Origin: Actinernus sp. WN-2022
Taxonomy: Eukaryota > Cnidaria > Anthozoa > Actiniaria > Actinernidae
Assembly (NCBI GenBank): GCA_030867875.1
Contig: JAOWCC010001501.1
Location: forward strand, 17,265,524 to 17,329,523
Direction: 5' to 3'
Length of the DNA stretch: 64,000 nt
In this document: positions 9,388-18,164 of the stretch, piece by piece
Position numbering within the stretch: the first letter of the stretch is position 1
Layout of the letters: each line of letters begins with the position of its first letter
Made by a program: the position numbers and the translations under genes
Notes under the pieces: generated by a model
What the model was told of the DNA's origin: nothing
The model's input: the letters and a program-made list of their open reading frames with translations, nothing else
Databases searched by the model: none

Positions 9388-9948
9388 GTGTCTATCAATT
9401 CCAAGCCCGCCCAGGTCCCCCCCCCCCCCCCCGGGAATTTGTGAGGATTTTGTCATTTTGGAATCAGAACGTTGAGAATGCCTCACCCTGGGGGCCAGCT
9501 AAGCTATGCAAATGCTCCACCGCGGGGCAAGTATAGTCAACGCGCCAAATTTCTTCGCCGTTTCAAAGCCACATTTCACCGCTTTTCTTTATTAAAGTAA
9601 TGCAGTACTCACCTTCAAACACTTTCGTAAGTGCCCCCAAATCCCACATTCACTAGCCAGTTCCCAACAAACCGCACACTTCACCCCGAAACTGGGAAAT
9701 TCCTAACGTCGTGTTCACGGGTGACTTTTCCGCCGCCATGTTGATCGATGAAGCAAGCACGTGTTGATCAGTTGAGCAAAACAGAAACAAATACAGGGGA
9801 GGGGTGGGATATTTTTTTGACAAATGTCCCGGGCCCGGGCTGACGCAAAACAAATGCCCCACCCCAGGGACAGATTGGTTGTCAAATGCCCCATCTAGCC
9901 GGGGGTGGGGGGGGGGGGGGGGGGGGGGCTTGAAATTGATAGAGACAC
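9388..9948 (-). mobile_element. Harbinger-like MITE, family 2 copy A
   Basis: Reverse-oriented, shorter copy of 14219-15011; about 230 bp of the middle is missing. Ends match the family terminus TGTCTCTATCAATTCC, with two bases lost at the left end. C tract 9418-9432 and G tract at about 9903-9928 lie just inside the ends. It includes a short conserved reading frame on the minus strand from about 9738 (MAAEKSPVNTTLGISQF). Flanking TAA is not preserved here. Confidence 0.8.
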
Positions 9949-11015
9949 CCAACGACGTTTTCGGTTAAAAAGCTGTTCGGGAGAGTAAGTTAGCCTAAAA
10001 CTTTCGGATTTGAAAAAATTGTCCCTAGAAAATTGTTTTCTGAAATACTGGCTAGAAAATTTGTTTTCAATCCCCTTGAATCCCTAGAAAATTATAGAAG
10101 AAAAGGGAGACTAAAAGTTTCCCCTAAAATATTCGCACGTCCCAATTCGTCTGATCAGTAGAGTCAGAACAACACATTTTCATTCCCTAAGAATTGCCTA
10201 TAGGAAAAAGAATCCCTAAAAAAATCGTACCTCCACAAACCTTTGCAACATGAAATTACTTGGGCTAGAAAATTCTTGTTTCTGTTCTAGACTAACTAAC
10301 AAATTCATAGGCCGGCAATATTTTGCCATAGTATTTTCGGTTTAGAAAATCCGAACAGCTAATAGCTTTCTAGAATACGTCAAAAGACATAAGTAGGCGC
10401 CTTAAAATGGCTAGATAAGCTGCAGACAACTGGTTTCAAACGAATTTAAAAACGTATTCGTTGGGTGCCCTTGTTTATAGGAAACAGTCACGTGCTGATA
10501 TATCACTTCAATAACCAATGGTTGAGTTTGTGATCCCATGGGAAAGGCAAACTAACTTCAAAAACGCTGTATTAGAAAGATCGACAACAGATTGGAGGTG
10601 AAAAATATCATTTACAAACAGGTTTTGCTAATAACACTACCGATCTCGTACAAGTGCATTTAAATAAATGAAGTCAGATTTTGTTTTGCATTAGAACCAC
10701 GTGATTGTACCCTGCAACAGTCTCAATTTATGACAGCTGTTAGCCATCCCAATAAAATGTTTCGTTTACCATCGCCAATAATATCCGAGGGCGTATCCAA
10801 ATATTTTACTTAATTGTTTTCGCACAATTAGGTTCAGTGATCACACTCAATGCTCAAAAAAGTGGATAAAGGGGATTCGTTTATGCTGTAGATGTATCCG
10901 TTTCTACTGTTTTCAGTATTAATTCCGGTGCAGCATTTGCGTTTCATCAAATGTTCAAATTGTTTCATCAGTCTAGAAGCATGCGTGTTTCACAAAGCCC
11001 TTCAATCTATATATA
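9949..11015. other. No gene; CCTAGAAAATT-rich segment
   Basis: Between about 9966 and 10360 the motif CTAGAAAATT appears at least four times. Short inverted ends (AGCTGTTCGG at about 9972 and its complement at about 10350) suggest an old MITE. From 10361 to 11015 I see only AT-rich DNA. Confidence 0.35.
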
Positions 11016-11286
11016 GCTACTCAGTATAGAAACAGAATTCCACCGGATTCTGCCTCGCAGTGCTGATCTCAATCCGATAGAGAATTGTTTCAACATAATT
11101 AAGTCATCTTTAGAGAAAGACGCTATCAAACAGAAAATTACGCGCGAGTCGTTCGAGCAATTCAAAGCTCGTGTATCCCGGCATCTGAATAATATCCCAC
11201 TACAGTTCGTTGACAACGCTGTTGAAAGCATGCCAAAAAGATTGCAGACTGTTGTAGAACAGAAGGGACATAGGACCAGATACTAG
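11016..11286 (+). pseudogene. Tc1/mariner-type transposase, C-terminal remnant
   Basis: Open from 11016 to TAG 11284-11286, about 89 codons. Reads LPRSADLNPIENCF, matching the (P)RSPDLNPIEN block that carries the last catalytic acid of Tc1/IS630/mariner DDE transposases. The usual family tail follows (ESFEQFKARVSRHL, ESMPKRLQTVVEQKG). The N-terminal DNA-binding domain and the first two Asp motifs are absent upstream, where the frame is closed. It is a 5'-truncated fragment and cannot be active. Its terminal repeats were not found. Confidence 0.75.
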
Positions 11287-12074
11287 AGATGGAAAAGGAC
11301 AACAACGGTTGCATATCCTGAGAACTGTCACTGCCGATTTATTCGTGGTAACTGTAACCGTTACGTTACCCACTGAGCGTAGTGTAAAACTGTTCTCGGA
11401 CTCGGCCGATCAAGCCTGCTCTTACAAATTTATTCATAACCCGCTCCTGTCTAATATATAACAAATAACACAGTTTATAAAATGTTAATCCGTTCCAGAA
11501 CTATTGCTATGGCTTGTTGGCCTTTTTCCCCGTTCGGCCCTACATTTCAGCCGTGTCACGGCAGCAGTCACACAACAGCATAAGCTGTTTTCCATCGGCA
11601 TTTCTCCTCTCCATTTCTCCATGCAAAGTCACTTATTTAGACGTATTTCCATGCACTTATACCGTTAAAACGTTTTCATAACACATATACTGTTTAAGTT
11701 GTGTCATATAAAGCGTTCTAGAAGTACATAGGATGCGCCGAAATGCTGGTTTGAACATTTCTCCGTTGTAACGGTTAATAAATTCAAATTTTAGATGGAG
11801 TTTTATTTACAATGAGGGGAGAAATGAGCAAACTCTAAGTTGAAAGCCTGTATCACACAAAGTACTCAGTTCATCGTGTTCAGCGTCCAAAACTCATACT
11901 ATAGAGCAAGTTTTCTTGGCTGAGGCTTGCAATTACAGGCAGAAATCATCGTTTTGTGTTGGAGAAATGAACGGAGAATTCTAGAGATGATCACTTCCGG
12001 TTACTGTCACACGCGCTAAAAGTACAGTGAGTCCGTTACAACTGTTGCTTTTGTATTTTATTATTTGTTTTCGA
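11287..12074. other. No recognised feature
   Basis: AT-rich DNA. Several CCGTTAC/GTAACGG words occur (about 11353-11375, 11770, 12030) but form no clear repeat or gene. Confidence 0.5.
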
Positions 12075-12455
12075 CTACGATAGATATCTTTTTACATACA
12101 ACCACCTTGATTTCGTCTTTAACATCAGAGCCATGTGATAGTGGTAGCGATTCGTTTCCAGATTTGGCACTTCAAGCTCTGCGTGAACCTCTAAAGAAAC
12201 CAGCCATTGAATAACCTTGTTGTTATTTTGCTCCCATCCTTCGATAACGGCTTGGGCAAAGCTTTCTCTGTTGGGAAATTTCTCAGTGTCGGCCCTACTA
12301 TAAGTCAGTAGATATATTGTTCGCTGAATTCGGCCCTCAAGCTCGGCATTATTAACACAGCTGATATGAGTCGTGATCGAAAATTCGTTAGCCGTTTCAA
12401 AGTTTGGCACATGCACGGCTTTAAAAAATGAATATTCACAAGCTATTGTGACTTT
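12075..12455 (-). pseudogene. Probable HUH (Rep-like) endonuclease fragment
   Basis: The minus frame is open from beyond 12440 to TAG at about 12075, with no clear ATG. It contains TIYLLTYSRADTEKFPNRES, resembling Rep motif 1 (a strand ending L-T-Y). About 60 residues later comes RYHYHMALML, a His-x-His that fits motif 2 of HUH single-strand nucleases. KSRWLYVKRYLS follows, and then the frame closes before a convincing Tyr motif 3 (YVKRY may be a remnant). I recall similar proteins in cnidarian transposons but cannot check. It could be a CRESS-type Rep, Replitron or Helitron relative. Only the N-terminal nuclease part is present and no helicase follows. Confidence 0.4.
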
Positions 12456-12970
12456 GAAATCGTAAATGTGTATCGGTATTAATAAATTTAGTAAAAATGT
12501 ATTTAATTTTAGAATTTATTTTTTTAAAGCCGTAATTCTATTTTTTTTTCATATGCACGCCACCCCTCCCCCCTACTTTTATGACGTCATATAGGCATGA
12601 CGTCACTGTATGTATGGTCATATTAAGAATTTCATTTGGTGCCCATTTAGAGACAAAGACGGCTCAAAAAAGCTGGCACAATCTACTGAAGCTAATTAAA
12701 TGCCCTAGACGTGGGTGCCGTTCGCTCAGACAACCCCTGCCATTTAAGTCGGACCTCTTCAGCAATTTCCGGCTATTTTTAACACAATCCCCCTCCCCCA
12801 TTTCAATGTTGGTTTTCGAGAAGACCGAAATGTTGCCTTTCTATCCCAACATTGTGAAGGGGGAGGGGGGACAAGCGAAGTCATAAAAAATGCCCGCGAT
12901 GTGTCAGAGGAGTTCGTTCAGTGTTCGGAATAGCCTTATTTTGTCGGGCGGTCCGTACTTAAATGGCGAA
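12456..12970. other. No gene; small palindrome
   Basis: Contains an inverted pair CCCCTCCCCCATTTCAATG (about 12789) and its near complement ending at about 12869, which could be the ends of a tiny MITE. Otherwise no signal; short open frames here look random. Confidence 0.4.
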
Positions 12971-13780
12971 GGTTGTAGGCAACTCGACCTCGCCAAAGCA
13001 CAGACTTACCTCAAAGATCACCCCAAAATCGGCACTTTTCTTCCTCGCTCGCTATTCAGCTTTCGGCACAGGAGGGAATAGTTATTAAGCAACATCTGAC
13101 CACAGATTTAAGAAAATCCATCGAATTTATACCGCCAAACGGCCTCCTCAAGACCCAAAAAGCGCGACCTTCCAATGATCTGTAAGAACCAGACCGACCA
13201 AAGCGGTCCAAAATTTTCCCGACCCTACCCAAAACGATGCAACTCGCCTTTTTTCATGGGGGATCCTAAAGCGTGAAATTATACTTCCGCTCGAGGAACG
13301 GAACAAATTTATCGCCAATCAGAGCTTTTAACGAAACTGGCGGTTACAGACTAAACTCGCGAAAATTTCTCACGTGGAACTGTCATAACACTCGGTGAAA
13401 ACCCCAGCCCACTGTCTTGGTCCTCTGATTGGCGAGTTCCAAATTAGTCTGTAACCGCCTGAGTTTCGTATAATTTCACGCTTGGGGGTCCCCCCATGAA
13501 GAAAGGCGATTTGCATCGTTTTGGGTAGGGTCGGGAAAATTTTCGACCGCTTTGGTCGGTCTGGTTCTTACAGATCATTGGAAGGTCGCGCTTTTTGGGT
13601 CTTGAGGAGGACGTTTGGCGATGATAAATTTGATGGATTTTCCTAAATCTCTGGTCAGATGTTTTTTGATAACTATTCCCTCCTGTACCGAAAGCTGAAT
13701 AGTGGGCGAGGAAGAAAAGTGCCGATTTTGGGGTGATCTTTGAGGTAAGTCTGTGCTTTGGCGAGGTCGAGTTGCCTACC
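12971..13780. mobile_element. Long inverted-repeat (foldback) element
   Basis: Left arm 12971-13353 is the reverse complement of right arm 13445-13780 over more than 300 bp, with scattered differences and an insert of about 45 bp in the left arm. The centre (13354-13444) is unique. Outer ends read GTAGGCAACTCGACCTCGCC and its complement. Arms this long relative to the centre resemble Foldback-type or collapsed DNA transposons. No coding sequence. Confidence 0.8.
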
Positions 13781-14218
13781 TTGTTGAATTCTTTAGAGCC
13801 ACGGCCAACGGTCAAAATTTCGAATCCTAATAAATTGCTTTAGAAGGCCCCAAATCGCCAAAAAACCACTCACACAACTTCATTAAGTATCAATCTTTTA
13901 TTATTGAAGATTCATTTCGTAGGAATCGGAAAAGAGAATTCACACGAAGCAATAATATAAACTCTTCTGAGATCGTTATGAAATTAATCGATAATCCACA
14001 GGTAACCCAACAGACTAATACGCGGGAAATATACGTCGAGTCTGGGAAGCCTGTATACGAACACTGTATTTCGCGCCATGTTTGTACCCTTTTCAAAATG
14101 TCGGGATTTACCGCGAACTGGTCTATCCACAACTAGTAGAGGAAAATGTAGTCGAGGAATACATGAACATTTTTACGCGAGTCGTCAAGACCCGCCAACA
14201 CATGGTAATGTCTCTATC
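13781..14218. other. No gene; piece of dispersed repeat
   Basis: About 14055-14125 (TGTATTTCGCGCCATGTTTG and onward) matches the inverted-repeat element at 58926-59360 in reverse orientation. TAA at 14216-14218 is the target duplication of the next MITE. Confidence 0.5.
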
Positions 14219-15011
14219 AATTCCAAGCCCGCCCATCCCCCCCCCCCACCGGGCAAGATGGGGCATTTGACAACCTATCTATCCCCGGGGTGGGGCATTT
14301 GTTTTTCGTCAGACCGGGCCCAGGGCATTTGTCAAATAAATATCAAATGCACCCCTCCCCTGTGTTTGATTTTGTTTTGCTCAACTGATCAACACGTGCT
14401 TGCTTCATCGATCAACATGGCGGCGGAAAAGTCATCCGTGAACATGACGTTAGGAATTTCCTAGTTTCGGGGAGAAGTTTGCGGTTTGTTGGGAACTCGC
14501 TAGTGAATGTGGGATTTGGGGGCACCGTTACGAAAGTAGAGAGCTTAAGCAACGACGACGGGGACGTCAGTGACGACGGGACGTAGAAAAGTGTTTTCTC
14601 CCGAAATATGATGTTTACTATTTCCTTCGTTCGCCTTTGATTACTTTTCACATCCATAATTTCGAAAAATATGGTAAGCATAGAGTTCCGTTCACGCTGA
14701 ACGAAAAACGGAGTGATTTACTTTCGACCGTTTGCGTTCTCTTGTTAACGTAGAATATGGAGTTTTCACGTTGTGTTTTTGCAGACAACGGTTGAAATGT
14801 AGTTGACTGCGTGCATTTTCATGTGGCTTTGAAACGGCGAAGAAATTTGGCGCGTTCGCTATACTTGCCCCGGGGTAGGGCATTTGCATAACTTAGCTGG
14901 CTCCACGGTGGGGCATTTGCAACGTTCTGATTCCAAAATGACAAAATCCCCACAAATGCCCGGGGGGGGGGGGGGGGGGGGGCATGGGCGGGCTTGGAAT
15001 TGATAGAGACA
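14219..15011 (+). mobile_element. Harbinger-like MITE, family 2 copy B
   Basis: 793 bp with perfect ends TGTCTCTATCAATTCC and its complement, flanked on both sides by TAA (14216-14218, 15012-15014). A 3-bp TAA/TWA duplication is the PIF/Harbinger signature. C and G tracts lie just inside the ends, and TGGGGCATTTG words recur near both ends. The interior carries a CpG-rich start (ATGGCGGCGGAAAAGTC at about 14418), also conserved in copy A. Confidence 0.85.
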
Positions 15012-15149
15012 TAAACGAAACATTTTATTGGCATGGCCTTTAATCAAAATTTAACATAAACTCAGAAACTCCATCGTCAAACGTTTTTGAATTGCTCATT
15101 ATGCATGTAATTAAAATGATGAGGCGTTTAGCTACTAAATATGCTTTAA

Positions 15150-15257
15150 TTTTTTTTGCTGACTGGAACGGCTTAGCCTGCTTTTCACTCTCATAAATTC
15201 GAAAGTACGTCTGCATAGCAGGCTAGGCACGGCTAGCTTGCCAGTCAGCAAAAAAAA
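15150..15257. mobile_element. 108-bp palindromic MITE
   Basis: Ends T7-8GCTGACTGG and CCAGTCAGCA7, with imperfect pairing inward (GGCTTAGCCTG with CAGGCTAGGC). No coding capacity. Confidence 0.7.
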
Positions 15258-15272
15258 GCCTCACAAACTCTG

Positions 15273-16493
15273 TTAAGGACGGTGCCTATCATTGTCGCGC
15301 GCACGCCGTTCTGCGCATCTTGCGTCCCGCGGGTCATCCCGCGAGATGTCCAATGGCCATTTGCAGAACTATTTTGAAAAAGCTGTGTGTAATTTTACAG
15401 ACAGAAAGATGAAGGATTTTAAAATACGGCCGAAAGATATGCTTGAGAAATGAACGATTTGGGAAATCTTTAAATTCCACTACACGGCCACGAAAGACAA
15501 TTTTCAGCTGAAATGGTATTAAAACAGCCGACCATTTCAATGATTTATCGTGGGGAGATGGTCGAAGAATCGTAGATTTAGGAGATTTACCCGACCAATT
15601 GAATGAAGGTTGTTTGGACTGCCATGAATCACTGCTGTCTTTTCGCCCAGCGCCTTGTGCTTTAGGCCTGTCGATGCTTTCGAGTTTCGTCAGTTTCTCC
15701 AAACATGGACTCGGCCGAGTATAAACAATGTGTGAATACGGTCAAATAGGCTTTGTGAAAACGAGTAAACCTCTTGGAAATCCAAAGAAGAATGAAGAAG
15801 GAAGGACTGTATGGGGTTTGGGCACAAAGGAAGCAGTAACAGCTTTGATTTTCAATGAAGAAAGTCGAAAGATGGGACTGACTCTTTTCCCCACCGCCAT
15901 CTTGAAAATCTCCCAGAATGCAATAAAAGAAACCAATTTTCAGACTTACTAGGGAGGCCTTGGTAAAAAATGTCAATTTTTGAAAATAAAATTAGCGATA
16001 AACATAACTTTTTAAAACGCGTGGATACCCCCATTTTTTCTTTTTGTAATCTATAATATAGAAGCTAAACAACGTTTACATAGATTTTTTGTCTTTATAA
16101 AATTGAAACTTGATGTCCATTTCGGCAAAAAAAAATGTGTCTGTTCATGGTCACTAATGAGGCTTACAAAGCAAAATTTGTACAAAAAATGATAATCATT
16201 GTAAGATAAATGGTTTGATTGGCATCCTTTATGAAGAACGCTATGTCTAACGTTTTTTGTCCTAATATTTTGTCAGATAACCCAAGATATTAATCGAATT
16301 AAAAAATAGTTTCTCGGACAAAGAAAAATGCTGAGTCAGCACTTTTTTCGATTTTCATCCTTAATTATCTCTCTTAATTATCTCCATAAAAAAATGTCTG
16401 ATTTAAAAAGCTCCTTAGGGGGTTCAAACCATCCATATAGATTTTTAGAAAACAAATTGGTTTGCAATTTATTATAGTAGGCACCGTCCTTAA
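15273..16493. mobile_element. TTAA-ended non-autonomous DNA element
   Basis: 1.22 kb bounded by TTAAGGACGGTGCCTA and its reverse complement TAGGCACCGTCCTTAA. If TTAA is the duplicated target, this fits piggyBac-like insertion, though the TIR does not start with the usual CCC. Open frames inside (for example minus 15334-15702) show no domain and are probably chance. Confidence 0.65.
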
Positions 16494-16696
16494 ATTAAGC
16501 TAAACAAGAGTCTTTTTTGTATTCTTGGTTTTGTGTTTAAAGTTTGAAAGTCGGATCTCATCTTTATTATATCCGCTTTCAACTCGCCATTTTCAACTTC
16601 TCGGTCAATAATACGCGATGACAGCATCTTGATTTCGGTCTTGTATATATTATCTTGCTGCACTAATTTGTCTTCCAAATGACTGAGTTTCGTTTT
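16494..16696 (-). other. Possible coiled-coil exon of the duplicated gene
   Basis: The minus strand is open and rich in Lys/Glu/Asp/Leu (LEDKLVQQDNIYKTEIKML, DREVENGELKADIIKMR), with heptad-like spacing. It continues downstream from the left copy of the duplicated gene segment and is absent from the right copy. No splice sites were confirmed. Confidence 0.35.
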
Positions 16697-17736
16697 GATG
16701 TGACGAGAGTAAGAATTCATTACGCATATCACTTAGGTCAGCCTCTATGTTACAAATCAAGGTCATTAAAGCAGCGAGAGAGTTCTTATTGCGGGCTAAC
16801 AAATTTATCCTCGTGAATAATCTAAAGAATTCCGTCTCTTCCGGTTTGAATTTGACTCATGTGTATGTTGCTTTTGGAGTTTCAAGGATATGTTGATCCA
16901 AAACTACAGGCTCTTGGGGTTTTTCATTGACTTGTGAACTTGCAGGCTCTGTAATTTGTTTTGTTTTCTTAGTATAACATAAAGTGTTGAACATGTTCAT
17001 GTTATCAAGCATGTCGCGCGTGACCTCTGTTTCTTCATTCATTAAGTTCTCTACTTTCATCTGTAATCTGGGAAACTCAATCTTTGCCCATGCCTTGGCA
17101 CATAACTATTCCTGTTGTTAAGTAGACGTGGATGATTATAAGTAAAATCCTTCGACAGCTTGTACCGTTTCCGCTAGGTCAATATCCTCGCTGGAACGAA
17201 ATAACTTGATCTCAATACTCTCTGATCCAACTTACGGTAAATTTAAATCTCTGACAGTTTTTAAGAGACTCGTAATATTGGTCTTGAAGTGCCTTCACCC
17301 AAAATAATATGTTTTCCTCGGATGTTTTAAATGCAGCACAGCGAGCCGATGGCTTATAGATTCCAATATATATTTCTTCGAATTTTAGCTTTCCGGATCC
17401 TGGCCCCAGTTCACTGGCTTCAGGTCGTCGTACGTGTCGTATATAAAATCACTGGCCATCTGGATAAAAAACGCGGTCCTTCGGCTCCGACAATAGCGCC
17501 AGTTGAAATATCCTGAGCCTGTTGGAAGGCTTTCGCACGAAAATAAAACATTAAACTGCTTACATTTGAGAGATGGGACTCCAAATTTGAGAGAAAGTTC
17601 CTCGCGCCGTCGTCCGCCATCTTGATTTTACTGTATTCAATTATGTAAATAAATTAACCTGGCGATTGTTGCGTGACCAGCACAGTGCAATCTGATTGGT
17701 GTGAATTTGACCTTTAACGCATGCGCAGAAATTTTG
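16697..17736 (-). repeat. Left copy of 1-kb gene-start duplication
   Basis: About 95% or more identical by eye to 24184-25253, in the same orientation. Read on the minus strand it holds a CCAAT-containing upstream region (17673-17700), then ATGGCGGACGACGGCG (about 17620, MADDGARNFLSNLESHLSN). A good donor AAT|GTAAGC follows. Further coding-like segments come later: MASDF/DTYDDLKP near 17450 and MKVENLMNEETEV near 17060. Relative to the right copy it lacks about 24 bp near 17225 and has other small changes. The protein is not recognised. It looks like the promoter and first exons of a host gene, or a retroposed copy of one. Confidence 0.7.
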
Positions 17737-17784
17737 CGACACCCAACAAAAAAAAAAACTGCCACAGGCAGCCCGAGTAATAAT

Positions 17785-18164
17785 TCAGTAATATTTATAA
17801 TAATCGTTCTTGTGAGGGGCAGTTTGCGGTGATTCAGCTCCAAAATCTAAATTATGCAGGGCCTGTGATTTTCTAGCCATACTGGTAAAGTTCTTTACAT
17901 TAGAGGTCTCCGGTAAGTCTGGAGCGAGCAGGTTCCACACAATTGCCGCTCTATGTGCTATCGAATTCTTCATGTAATAGCTATTGAAGCGTGGCACTAT
18001 AACCCTGTTTCTGTTACATAAATTTTGCGTTCTGTCATTTTTAACTAGAATATGGTCCATAGAAGCAGGAGTGCACTCATAGAAAATTTTATATGCTAGT
18101 GTAGCTAACCTTACTTTGTACATTGAGCTTAAAGGGTTCCATTTTGCTTGCTTGAGTACGTCTA
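17785..18164 (-). pseudogene. LINE-A ORF, C-terminal part
   Basis: The final 125 or so codons of the LINE-A protein, ending NDYYKYY and a stop. Conserved features of the RT C-terminal tail are visible (LATLAYKIFYECTP, RAAIVWNLLAPDL). The first codons (DVLKQAKWNPLSSMYKV) continue directly from the SVD at which the upstream part stops near 20722. It is separated from its start by the nested LINE and is not translatable as one protein now. Confidence 0.85.

Noticed and set aside
11007..11231. Minus-strand 74-codon frame
   Set aside because: It is the antisense shadow of the Tc1/mariner transposase remnant on the plus strand.
15334..15976. Several 60-120 codon frames in the TTAA-ended element
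   Set aside because: Overlapping frames on both strands, no motif, and composition like the surrounding AT-rich DNA.
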